From Costus lasius (lineage: Eukaryota > Streptophyta > Magnoliopsida > Zingiberales > Costaceae): a DNA stretch of 64,000 bases. This document shows, in pieces, positions 20,478 to 31,094 of this stretch. The stretch spans positions 126,581,190 through 126,645,189 of the forward strand of contig CM050448.1 in assembly GCA_027563935.2 (NCBI GenBank), in the 5' to 3' direction. The notes under the pieces were generated by a model. The model searched no databases. It worked only from the letters and a program-made list of their open reading frames with translations, and was not told where the DNA came from. Both the position numbers and the translations under genes were made by a program. Position 1 is the first letter of the stretch. Each line of letters opens with the position of its first letter.

Positions 20478-22560
20478 CTGAAAATAATTGTAGATTATCA
20501 AATATAAAGAAAAAATAAAATATATCTTTAGTCTTATCACTTATATACTTAACAAAACCTGACATCGGACCTAAGTATATTTACTTCAACACATAAAAAA
20601 GTATACAAAGAAATTATTACTGGTTTTTCAAAATCTTTCAAGGAACAAAATACATGGATGTTATCAGAAATATAAGCGATATACTAGTGTGCTTCTTGGA
20701 GTTGAATGTGTTCAACAATATTTTGCCTACATAAGCCAATATACCAAACCAATAGGTTATCACTTATACAAAAGCAAAGATATATCTTGACACAATAATT
20801 TACCACTTCAGTATGGTTGTCTATTTAAGAAATATAGTATGTTAATAAGGCAAGAACCACAGTATTTTATGAGAAAGCCAATAATGCTGAAAATTGTCAT
20901 ATTTTAATTAATTGATCAAAATAAAAAAAATTCATTTTAGTAGAAGTCAATATGTAATTTGATTGTTGGGGAAGAAAGTATTAAAAATATACATCCAGAA
21001 ACAAAAGTTACATGCTGATCATGTGAAAGGAGTACATAGTCATCAAGAGCATAATTGCTACACCACTTAACTAACGTTACATGCTGATCATGTGAAAGGA
21101 GTACATAGTCATCAAGAGCATAATTGCTACACCACTTAACTAACGTGTCCACTTGATAAAAAATGGATATTTACTGCATATACTACTTATAAAAGGAAAT
21201 ACACTAAGAAGTCAGCATCATGGTATCATAGCAACTAGAGGACTGGAGTGGAGACATAGTGTAGCAATGAAAGTTAATTCAAGTGCAGCATGCAGATTGT
21301 AATACCAAATGAATTTTTTTACAGAACAATCAGTACATAAGTAAACAAAGGAAAGAATGGAAGTAATGCCAAAGTAAGTCACGTAATATATACGTTTGAT
21401 AGAGGAATCTTTCTTTGGATACAAAAGACTTAAAAATACATGAGTATCCACAATAAGAGATCTATTTAGCAAACATGATTGGATCCTTGAACCAACATGT
21501 TGAACAATAGAAATTGAAGAAATCTTATGCAATATCATACAACTTTAAAACTTGACAGAAAGTACCCCACTACATATCTCTTACTTAATCTCAGATTTCT
21601 AAAAAAAAATGCTTCATACCAAATAGTCAATTTTTTGGTACTACCAATCCATAAATAAACTACAGTATGAAAAATAAGTGGAACCAGGGTTCTAACCTCA
21701 CATAACATGTCTCACAACAAAGTATAAAAGTACAGGACATTGTAAAATATAGCTTGTAAAGATGGACTTATGTTCTACAATTCCTACTTTCCTATAATAG
21801 TCTCAGTCATTATTTTGCTCATTAATTGGTGAAAAAAATCTAAATGATGTATCCAAGATAGATGTTGGGCTACTCCATTGTATTCAAGACCCATATGTTA
21901 TTTATTTGAGATAGTTTTTCTAATTCAAGGAGTACGATTGTTGAAGGGGAACATCTCATGCAAGTACCATTATGGTGATCGGATGTACCATCAAACAACT
22001 GTGTTATTATTGCAATCATATTCCTTCAATTTTACTTCTTGACATATTGACTCCACAAGTATCATGTGTGCCATTAGTATCTTGTTGAAGTGTATATGTT
22101 ATAGTATTTGACCATAGTCACACTAAGATACAGAGCTATGTAGGTTGATGACAGATAATTTTTTTCACATTTTGAAACATGAGTACGACTATAGCCAACA
22201 AGAAGAAGAGAAAAGCCTTAGGACTCAGAGTTTTAAGTGTGGGATGTTTTCTTTTAGATAAATCAATTGTCATACACTAGTATATAGGAAAAACAAAACG
22301 CTTCTTATTCATAACCTTTGCACTTGTTCTACTGACTATTGAATACAGTGGTTTACTTAAAATACCACATGAACTTTCCAGAACATAATATAAAGTATAG
22401 ATCAATTTGGACACATCAAAAATTTAATTAGAAAATTTCAATTTAAAGCAATAAAAGGTGCTTGTTCTTGCCTTCTAAAGCTATTGTGAGGATTAGCTTC
22501 ACCAACCAAAATTGAAGCCAAGTTCAACACTCTAAAGCTATCGGGACCAAGGTTTGCAAT
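20478..22560. other. AT-rich stretch, no gene recognised
   Basis: Only short open frames, apart from the 69-base tandem repeat listed separately. Confidence 0.5.
21007..21144. repeat. Perfect 69-base tandem duplication
   Basis: Two identical 69-base copies (21007-21075, 21076-21144) starting GTTACATGCTGATCATGTGA. The unit is a multiple of three and stays open on the minus strand (LVKWCSNYALDDYVLLSHDQ twice), but no family is recognised. Perfect identity suggests a recent event. Confidence 0.9.
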
Positions 22561-22589
22561 ACCGGTCCACTCTAGTACTATACCAAGCA

Positions 22590-22790
22590 CACGTGTGGCG
22601 CCCGTGTGGCTCCCTCGTGGCGACGCGTGGTGCGCCCGGGGCTCCCGCGTGGCGCCGTCATTGACCTATGACATGATATGGGTCCCATATTGACTAACTG
22701 CTTTTCCGCTTACTGGATATGGGTATGCTGACTGGACATGATATGGGTCCCATATTGACTAATTGAGTCTAATTTTTGTTATAGTTATGA
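22590..22790 (+). repeat. Small GTGGC array piece with GATATGGGTCCCATATTGAC repeat
   Basis: 22590-22655 is a short piece of the GTGGC array in the same orientation as 2697-3110. It is followed by two copies of ATGATATGGGTCCCATATTG about 65 bases apart (near 22674 and 22739). This introduces the DNA polymerase alpha fragment. Confidence 0.7.
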
Positions 22791-22968
22791 TAGACCATGT
22801 GGCGACCAATAGTAGGCTAACAACCAAATCTTACTGTTTGTAACCAACATCAAATCCTTTATGGGGAGCGAAACCCTAATCTTTCTCATATTCTTCCCAC
22901 CTTCATTTTTCTTTCTCCTCCTAAATCGTTCCGATCCGCTCAACAACCGATCTCTGCGATGGACAGAT

Positions 22969-23275
22969 ATGGTGGAGGAACCCACCGTCACCGGCCGCTA
23001 GAATCGTGTATGTGGTGCTGAAGCTGCGGTCCAATCCTCCACTCTCGTGCGATTAAAGGCCCTACATACCTCCAGTGGCTGCTGCAGCAATGCCGATGGC
23101 CTACTGGTCAAGGTGGAGGCCCCGATCTGCGACACGGTGGTCGAGGAGGACTACAAGGCCCTCGTCGCCCGTCGACGGAAGGAGGCCTGGCCAAGAGGAC
23201 TGGTCCAACCCTAACCTCCCTTGCTCATAGCGATCTAAGAAGAGGAAAGTGCCCAAGAAGGAAAGTGCCAAGCGT
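22969..23275 (+). pseudogene. DNA polymerase alpha catalytic subunit, N-terminal exon fragment
   Basis: Plus strand from ATG 22969: MVEEPTVTGR, then TAG, then in the same frame GAEAAVQSS, RLKALHTSSG and LLVKVEAPICDTVVEEDYKA followed by LVARRRKEA. After about 23187 the frame changes to EDWSNPNLP, then after a stop KKRKVPKKESAKRES. An acidic 'APICDTV.EEDY.ALVARRR' block followed by 'EEDW....LP' and a Lys-rich run is the N-terminal region of plant POLA1, the primase-polymerase catalytic subunit. The TAG, a lost segment between ARRRKEA and EDW, and absence of the polymerase domain show a pseudogene. A donor (AAGC|GTGAGT) may lie at 23274. Confidence 0.7.
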
Positions 23276-23284
23276 GAGTCGGTC

Positions 23285-23790
23285 TACAACTCCGATTCAA
23301 ACAAACCTCTTCACCCCTTCTCTCTCTCCGCCTCTACCTCTGCACGCCGTAGCTCCACCGTTGAACCCCCGCACTGCCGCATGCTTCCCCGCCGCATCAC
23401 CAAAGCTTCAATGCGCACTACCGAACCTCCGCACGCTGCCAGCCTCTCAGTGCCGCCCTGCCACACTGTCTCACAGCCATCATACCACCACCACCTATCT
23501 GTATCACTTTTTTCGGCGGCGCGAGGATTCTTGCAGAGTATTCATGCCACAAAAGCTACCGGTATGAGGTGGCGGAAGGGAGAGGGTAGGTACCAACCTA
23601 CTTTTTAGGGTTTGTTTTTTTTTTTTTCTTTTCCTTGCAACGATCATCAGACGATGAGTTCTTCTCCCTCAATCTTCGTCCGGTGATGTTCCATCACTAG
23701 CCAGTTCTGCAATCTACTCATTCAATGCACGTCCGACGATCCGTAATCCTCTTCTGCCGATATATACTTGGGTGAATATCTAATTGGGTT
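23285..23790 (+). repeat. C/T-rich leader of the array module, copy near POLA fragment
   Basis: It begins TCAAACAAACCTCTTCACCCC and resembles 3230-3380 (TTCACCCCTTCTCTCCCTCT). Its later half (TTTAGGGTTTG, CATCAGACGATGAG at about 23646) resembles the minus strand of 63300-63100. Overlapping reading frames up to 119 codons are composition artefacts. It is joined directly to the POLA-like exon without the GGTTCAACC motif. Confidence 0.6.
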
Positions 23791-24171
23791 TGAAAATTAA
23801 ATTTTAAATATTATTGCTTATGCTTTTATTAGAAGTTGTTCTCTTATAAAAACTTGAATGCTTTCTTTAGCACCTATTGTTTTAACTTTTTCAAGCATAA
23901 TTGCTACAAAAGATACAATAAAAAAACTGCATGGAGATATATATTTGATTTAGATGGACTTTGAGAGGTTTAGGCGTGCTAGAAATGATAGACACAATGT
24001 ATTGGCATAAGGTCAAAAGTTGCAACGCATAATGACAATTTTTTAGCAAAAGATCAAATCGGACATCACATATACTACTTTTGTAGGGAGGTTAGTTACA
24101 TGTTCAGATTAAGCTAGCAAAAGGTTAAGCTTTAAACCGAAATATATAATTCTTATGCACCCAATTTACCT

Positions 24172-24985
24172 TGGTTTAACTGACAGACTACTGGCTAGAC
24201 CTATCAAATTAATTGGACATACTTTTAATTAATTCTATAATAATCTCATTAATTGTAAAATTTAATAAATCATAGTTACACCTATCAACTGGCCATAAAG
24301 ACTTGGATAAGACTATGGACAAATGGATCTTTCAAATTAAATTACTACACAGTAAATTCTTTTCATATTCACTATCTAAACTAACCATTATAATTAGAAG
24401 TAAAAAACTCTCATCGTTTAGCTATTATGTACTGATGCTCAAATGTATGATTCATTAGGTTACATTTGGAAGTATTTTATTTCCACAAACACTACTAGTG
24501 TCTATATAGCTTCTACTCATGATTTACCCTATTTTTTAAAATTTCGGTCCGAACCAGACCAAAATTTCCTGACCAAAATTTTCGACTTGCACTAATTTGA
24601 GACGAGACCAGTACGAGACCGAAATCACTGTAGCATAGTGTCGATATGCACTATTCATATCAATCCGGTAGCTCGCCGGACCGAGCTGCCAGACCAATTC
24701 TTAAAATCATGATTTACCTATTCTCTGCACAACAGTATAAGATCTACTACTAATCATCCCATTTCTAAGATATCTTCTATATAACTATTTATCATTTATT
24801 TTTTGTTGTTTGTCACTATCCATGTTTAATCCTAATGTATCATAGAACACTACAATCAGGCTAGTTACTAAGGGTTTTACTCAAACTTATAAGATTGACT
24901 ACCCAAGGCAAGGTCTAAGATATTGGTCTATGGCAATGCACCGGTCCATTGTTAGACTTGACACCAACCTTGTACAGTACCAATA
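24172..24985 (+). repeat. Segment duplicated at 61919-62905
   Basis: Direct, more diverged duplication beginning GGTTTAACTGACAGACTACT here and GATTTAACTGATAGACTACT there, ending at ACCAACCTTGTAC. It contains a small GC-containing element at the same site in both. The later copy has 157 additional bases (62580-62736). Confidence 0.9.
24529..24706. mobile_element. 178-base non-autonomous element with 12-base target duplication
   Basis: It is flanked by TCATGATTTACC at 24517-24528 and 24707-24718. The interior has TTTCGGTCCGAACCAGACC and CCGGTAGCTCGCCGGACCG, sharing its core with 117-459. The same insertion sits at the same place in the duplicate (62279-62460), so it inserted before that duplication. 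Confidence 0.75.
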
Positions 24986-24989
24986 CAAG

Positions 24990-25410
24990 GTTAGACCAAT
25001 ATATCTTGCTCATATTGGGAAGTACAAGGCAAGTTTGATAAATACTGCAATTAGGACTGGTTTTTATTCGTTGCTCGAGGCATTATCTTCAGCAAAGTTA
25101 AATTATGTAGTATTATTTTCTTTTGCTAATAAACAGAATTATAATTTATTTCAGATGGACATTATCTTCTTGCATAGTGATCTTAAGGATATCTATATAG
25201 AGCAACATTTTTAGTATATTTCTTTGAAGAGAATATAGATAAGACAATTTATAGACTAAATATTGCTTAAGAGCCTAGTATGGACCAAACAAAGCTCAAG
25301 AGCCTAGTTTGAAAATTTCCCTTAGGGGGCTGGCTACTAATGTTGGTCTTCGATGTAGTAAGACAAATAGTACCATGTTCTTGCCATATATGTTGATGAT
25401 ATTATAACCC
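24990..25410 (+). pseudogene. Copia-type reverse transcriptase relic
   Basis: All pieces are in one plus-strand frame. QMDIIFLHSDLKDIYIEQ (about 25152-25205) corresponds to the Copia 'QMDVKTAFLHG.L..EIYM.QP' block. KSLVWTKQSSRA, stop, FENF (25269-25319) is the 'KSLYGLKQ..R.W' block with tryptophan changed to TAG. YVDDIIT at 25389-25409 is the catalytic YVDD motif. Many stops separate the blocks. No LTRs, integrase or protease were recognised nearby. It is an old internal fragment. Confidence 0.8.
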
Positions 25411-25652
25411 CAAAACCTAACCTCATCATCGATAAGGAAAACGGAGCCGTGGCCAATTATACCAAATGCATCATTAGCGCCCTTGCTCTGGCAACCCAAA
25501 CTAGTACATGAGAATAGTCCTAGCAATTATAGAAAACATTCTACACGAGGTTACACCATGTTTAACCCTCTAATTTGAAAAAGATTATGCCTCCAATATG
25601 CCTACCTCCTGTCACCATTAAGCCAAAAGAAAAATACATTTTAGAGTAAGTT

Positions 25653-25800
25653 TAAAGGTTTAGGGTTTCGGGTTTAAGAGTTTAGGGTTTATGGTTTAAG
25701 GGTTTTTGGTTTAAGAGTTTCGGGTTTCGAGTTTCGAATTTCGGATTTAGGGTTTCGAGTTTTGGGTTTAGGTTTAGGGTTTAAGGGTTTTAGGAGAGAA
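25653..25800 (+). repeat. Degenerate telomere-like repeat
   Basis: About 20 units of TTTAGGG and variants (TTTCGGG, TTTAAGG, TTTCGAG), on the plus strand. Confidence 0.85.
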
Positions 25801-26188
25801 GAGATACAAAAAATAATAATTACAATATTTTCATTCATTCAAATCTGTCTTCATTATAACTCAAGCATTTTATAGACTTGCAAATACTAATTTACCCACT
25901 AAAATATTACTTCTTAATTAACTAACCACCAAACTACTCCTATTATAGCTAATTATACTACTCCAGAACACATTGACTTTAGGCATTTCATAGGTGTATT
26001 TTCTCTTGGAGCAAGAATAGATATTTTGATACATATCTTCTTAGAACCAAAATAGGAAACTTAACCATTATAGAATAACAGAAAAACCAACCATATCTTT
26101 GGTATACTTTGTGAATTGTCAAATGCTCTTAAATTTAAGAAATGGTACAGCCAACTACTCTTCATCAAGGTGTATTAATACTCTGAAA
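25801..26188. other. AT-rich spacer between telomere-like repeats
   Basis: No gene or repeat recognised. Confidence 0.5.
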
Positions 26189-26383
26189 ATATGTGCAAAG
26201 CTCCAATCGCATAAAATTACATCGGTTGGTTAACTCTGGTTTTTTTGAACACCCCTAGTTTTACTTGAATATACAAAATATGTGCAAAACACCAATCTAT
26301 AAAAATACATCGGTTGGTTAACTATAATTTTTTTGAACACCCCTAGTTTTACTTGAATATACCCTAAACCCTAAACCCTAATT
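26189..26383. repeat. ~88-base tandem repeat ending in inverted telomere-like units
   Basis: Two diverged copies (about 26189-26277, 26278-26361) share ATATGTGCAAA and ATCGGTTGGTTAACT, then TTGAACACCCCTAGTTTTAC. They are followed by CCCTAAACCCTAAACCCTAA at 26362-26381, opposite in direction to the TTTAGGG run at 25653-25800. Confidence 0.8.
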
Positions 26384-26720
26384 ACAAAAGATAAAGATTT
26401 GATTAGGCTAGCCATCATTTGGTTTGCTACAACATAGCGGTCTTTTAATAACTATGTTTACTTCTAATAAGTGGAAGTCAATCATATCTTCAAGCATGAG
26501 GCTGGGGAGACAATTCACCTAGTATTGGATAGTAGTTTTTGCAAAGATGTAGAACCCTAGATGGGTAATGGGCTTTGGCTAAGATCATATATTCATGTAC
26601 ACTATATACTAGCAATTCTTATTTGTTTAATATCCAAGATAGGTCATCTACCGAGCATGATATTACATAAATCCACATCAATACAAATAGATAAATCACC
26701 AAAGTTCTGATTTCATGTGC
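26384..26720. other. Spacer before copy A2
   Basis: AT-rich, no gene or repeat recognised. Confidence 0.5.
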
Positions 26721-26842
26721 TTATTACCAAAACAGAAATGCTTCATGTAACTGCATCAAGAAATCAATTAAAAACCCACAGAGATATTATAGCGGAGAAG
26801 GCCATAACATTAAGTAGTAAAAACTTGCATATGAGAATATAC

Positions 26843-27117
26843 CTTTTGATGATCGAGGTTAAAGAATAGTACTTTATCATCAACGCCACCAGACATGCCA
26901 CCATCGCATAAGCCATCAAGTGTAAAAGATCTAAACAATCAAAAGATAAGCATATCATCAGAAAATTCGAAATAAATCTAACGAACGATGGCTCTTCAAC
27001 GTTACAACATTGGCTAAGTTACCAAACCTGTATCTGAATAGTACTTTGCGTAACATAAGGGAGTCACAGCCTTTAGTACATCCCACCAAACCATGCTTCC
27101 ATCTCCATAACTATATC
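26843..27117 (-). pseudogene. WD40 protein fragment (DSE1/GNB1L-like), A2
   Basis: Same two exons as in A1: about 27117-27028 and 26930-26843 (88 bases, starting after TTGTTTAG, ending AAAAG|GTATATT). The intron after the second exon is uninterrupted here, which identifies the A1 insertion. Splice sites are kept. Confidence 0.6.
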
Positions 27118-29110
27118 AATAGACAATGCAAATAATGAAATTACTCTAATTATAATCATTGGATAATCTTAGAGGAAGAATGACATATAAGAAGTAATAG
27201 ATAACAGCTTTTGATTTTTAAGTAGCAAAACTAATATGTGCCAATTTAAATCAGGTCACAGCAATAAAACATAATAAATAGAAAAATAAAATTAATTATA
27301 TCTTAATTTATAAGAAGCTCATCCATGTCCAATTTAAGTTACTGATTAGAATGAGAACACACAAGAAATCGCTTATTGCATTAAATATCTTCTCCAACAT
27401 TCCTAATAGATATAGTAGATTTTTTTACTGAACCAATCGTGCATAAGATTAGTCAAAATAAAATTCTTCCAAAATGCAACATATTTTGTGATTCCTACTT
27501 AGCTCTTCTAACTCTGTTTGCTTTGCCTCTAGGTTAAGGCTTGGTTGAGCCTCACAACAAATAGCTTGTTAGCAATTATAGTCCCGAGAAAAAAATAAAT
27601 AGATAGGATTTGTTTTGTTTGAGTTGTTCCGGTTATTTGTTGGCATTATTGCCAAATTTTGAGTTTTGTTGAGAAATGATGTAATATGCAAAATTTAGTT
27701 TGTTCTTGCATGGTTTGATCTTCCAATGGGGCTTGATAGTTGATTCTCCCGTGGTAGAGACTGGACTAATATATTGGTTTGGACTAGTTTTTCAAACTTT
27801 GGAAACTAATATTTAGTATTAAGTATTAATTCCTATAGCTGTCATTTTTATATTAATATATATTTAGTAGGTCAAATAGATAGTTATGGATTATGTGTAA
27901 GTGGAATCATAATGAACCTATTATTTGTCTAAATATATAAGCTTAAAATATTGCAATAAGGTAGACTTTATTAATGAAACCTAACTTGCCTCCATAACAA
28001 GGTTCCCACTATCCTTCTTATATCTGACAAGGTGGTAAACTCAATGCAAAGATGTTCAAAATGTGCTTATATGTCAATACACTAGGTGCTATATGAACCT
28101 AGTATATGAACCTCTTGTGTTAGTACATCCAGTACAATAGGTGCTATATGTCAATACACTAGGTATACAAAGATTGAGACATGACTAGTACCTTGTTACA
28201 AATTGAGATTAAAAAACCTTGCTCTATAATACTCTCTCTGGACTAATTTATATACATAATTACTTATCCTACATGAGCCATAGAACGATCTTAATATGTT
28301 TAACCGGTGTTGTTTCCCACAAAATTTAATAGCATGAAAAGATCTATGTAGCTAGAAAGAATGTATGTTTTAGTTAATGCTTTAACTTAGCACTTACAAT
28401 GTTAATATTATTCTCTGAAAAATATATGATATCACAAAAATAGGTCAAAGTACCTAGTTAAGAAATATAGGAACTTTACTGTAATTATAAATAAGAGGAA
28501 TTGGGATGAAAATATGAGAAAGCAAATTGAATAGGTTCTGATTTGACCTTTGGATTAAGTCCATTTATGCTTGATAAGGACTACTTTAATTAGTAAATAA
28601 TTGGATTAACTGAGAGATAGTCACTTCTATCTCATCTATCCCATCTGTTCACACCCAATACCAATCATAACCCCTTTTTCCTTTTGTAAGGCAAGAGGGT
28701 TGGTGACATTTAAAGGAGGACAAGAGTTTCCAGCAATTCTTTAGTAAATAATAAGGATAAGATCCATATATAGCATAATTGTTTTGATAGATCCTTGAAT
28801 CTAAATTTATCAATCCCTCTTAAAATAAACTTGAAACTCAAAATGTAATTTTAGTGGGCCGGGCTGCAATTTACCTTGACTGGAGTTTTGAAAACTTTTG
28901 TGAAGAATAAATGAGAAAATATACCTTTGATGCAAATTTTTGAATGTTTATAAAGTGGATATATGCTGTCCTGAAATAAAAAAATTTCAGCATGTATCAT
29001 GAAGGCCTATGACCTCTTTATAAATAATTGTTTAGTGGATTAGAATATATTCTTTATTCAGCTTCAAGTATAAACACTAAGTTGTTAAATATTGAGTACA
29101 CAATTAGTCC
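27118..29110. other. AT-rich stretch, no gene recognised (A2)
   Basis: Counterpart of 751-2690. It differs by small indels and a local repetition at about 28060-28150. Confidence 0.5.
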
Positions 29111-29119
29111 TCATGGATT

Positions 29120-29415
29120 ATTCGTGGCATCAGCAGTGGCGTCCACATGGCGTGCCAATCGGATGGTGCCACACGGATTGCGCCACGCGGATGGTGCCAC
29201 ACGAATTGCGCCACGCATGGCGCAGTTTGCATGACACATTCTGTGTGGCACAGTCCGCGTGGCTCACTTCGCATGGCGCCATCCGTGTGGCGCCGTCCGC
29301 GTGGGGCGAGCTGCTATTATGCATGGCAATAGTGGTGCCGACCGCATGGCTCCATCCGCGTGGCACAATACGTGTGGCTCTGTTCGCGTGGTGCCATCCT
29401 GGCACGCCATGTGGC
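29120..29415 (+). repeat. Left minisatellite module, truncated (A2)
   Basis: The same GTGGC array as 2710-3030 with some units lost or altered. It ends abruptly at GCCATGTGG and is joined to ACAGAAAACCCGGCACCAAG, the LINE leader. The GGTTGAACC motif and C/T-rich leader are gone. Confidence 0.8.
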
Positions 29416-29770
29416 ACACAGAAAACCCGGCACCAAGGGAATAACGCCCCCACAAAACCAGCAGGCGGATGAGAAAGAGGCCCCGCAACCCCCGCACGCC
29501 ACAGCTACTGGGAGCCCACGCCTTTCCAGCAAGGCCCAGACCTTCAAGACTAGCCGCAATCACTTCGCCGCCGGCTGAAGAGCCGCCACCGGAGACATGC
29601 GTCGTCGCCCTAATCGCAGCCGCACGGAAGAACGCCTGAAACCCTATCTCGCCGCCTCCACCCGAGCGCCCGAGGAAGCCGCCAAAAGTACCACCCACAC
29701 GCACCGCCTCTAGAGGAACACCGCGTTTTCACCTCCCGCCGGCAAGATCGCCGGCCGACCACTAGGGCCC
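29416..29770 (-). mobile_element. LINE leader remnant (A2)
   Basis: Matches 5683-6062 of A1. ORF1 is lost. A 24-base run of GCGGAAGCGAAAGAGG-type repeats present in A1 (5730-5775) is shortened here. No coding capacity remains. Confidence 0.75.
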
Positions 29771-30235
29771 CAGCCCTAACATCGCACGTTCAACCCTAAC
29801 ACTTCATCTAATATTAGAGAAATGTGTCATCGCATTGAGTAAATCAGGATGAAATAGCTGCCTCCAGAGAAGTGTGTCACCGCGTTTCTTTTTCACCTTT
29901 TCTAATTTGATCTTTTCATTTATCTTTCATGATGTAGATCAGGATGAAATAGCTGTCTTCTATTCTTATAGGAATTTCAATCACTGGTTTGTGTAAATTT
30001 TTTAAAATTTCTTGATTAGGATAAATCATGGCTGAGTCCACTGTATGGCTGCAAATCAATTCTGTGAATTTGGGAGGTTGTTGGAGCTAGAGCTATCAGG
30101 TAGCCTACAATTGTTTATGTTGAATCATTTTTTTTTCAAATCTGCCTTTACATTGAATTGCATCCTCTTAAGTGAACAATATTTCATTCCAAGGTTCATA
30201 ATGTTGAGTATTCCCTAATGCTGCTTTAGCTGTTC

Positions 30236-31094
30236 CTAAAAAATTTCCACTCCATGAAAAGCATCATCGAGATTAAGCAAAAACGAGCAACCTAGGACAT
30301 CATCCTCTTCAGCAATTGGAGGTTCCATTATAAACTTAGCCCATCCAAGAGCGATATTATGCTCAGCCATCCAGCAAAGTATACTAAGCAACACATGCAT
30401 TTGTATGGAGATCTGACGTTTTATAAATGAATTGGCCCTTGGATCTAACAGTTTAACATACTCTTCTTTTTGAGACACCTCAAGAAGCCAAGGAAGTTCT
30501 AAAGCAACAAATGAGCAGACTCTCTTATTCTCACTTAGAACTGTATCCCAATAATTCCATCGCTCAGTAAATCTATGCCAACTTTTGCAAGTACATCCTT
30601 GATCACCATCAAGATATGATCCATGTTGCACAAACTTTTAACCATCCTTTCATTTAGATATATCTTTCGTACGGTCTACATAAAGTGATGACTTAAATAG
30701 TTTTGGTCGACTAGCTCCAGTCAAAGTAATTAAATGCTCAGATTGAACATTTGTGTCTACCTCAACATTTGTGTCTACCTCCTTCCATGCATTAAGTAAT
30801 TTTCCAATTGATTCACCATCACAATGGCTTAAAGCAAAACCCAAAATCTGTTTCCTAGAAGTCAACTTCATATTGTCAACATGAGGTCTATAGCACAACA
30901 CATAAATCCCAAATTGAACCGTGGCCTTTTTTCACAAGCACTAGACAAAGATCAAAAGCTAGTGGACGATCACCAGCAATTGCAACTTCTCTAGCCATAG
31001 CTGCTTCTACATTGGTCTCTGTAAACTCATGTACTAGACTTGTATTGATGGAATTAACTTCACATTTCATATTGTCTTGTAGTAGGTTTTCCAC
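30236..31094 (-). pseudogene. Sec39/NBAS-type protein fragment (MIP2-like), A2
   Basis: Same three blocks and same breaks as 6521-7379: frame change after IWDLC near 30905 and stop plus shift near 30640. Substitutions relative to A1 include RSFV to CSFV and FQGVEIF to FHGVEIF. Shared lesions mean the fragment was already dead when block A was duplicated. Confidence 0.8.

Noticed and set aside
23249..23608. 119-codon frame starting in the POLA-like Lys-rich run
   Set aside because: Only the first ~15 codons are POLA-like; the rest is C/T-rich leader read in an arbitrary frame.
25653..25800. Chromosome end
   Set aside because: The repeats are degenerate and flanked by ordinary sequence on both sides, so they are interstitial.
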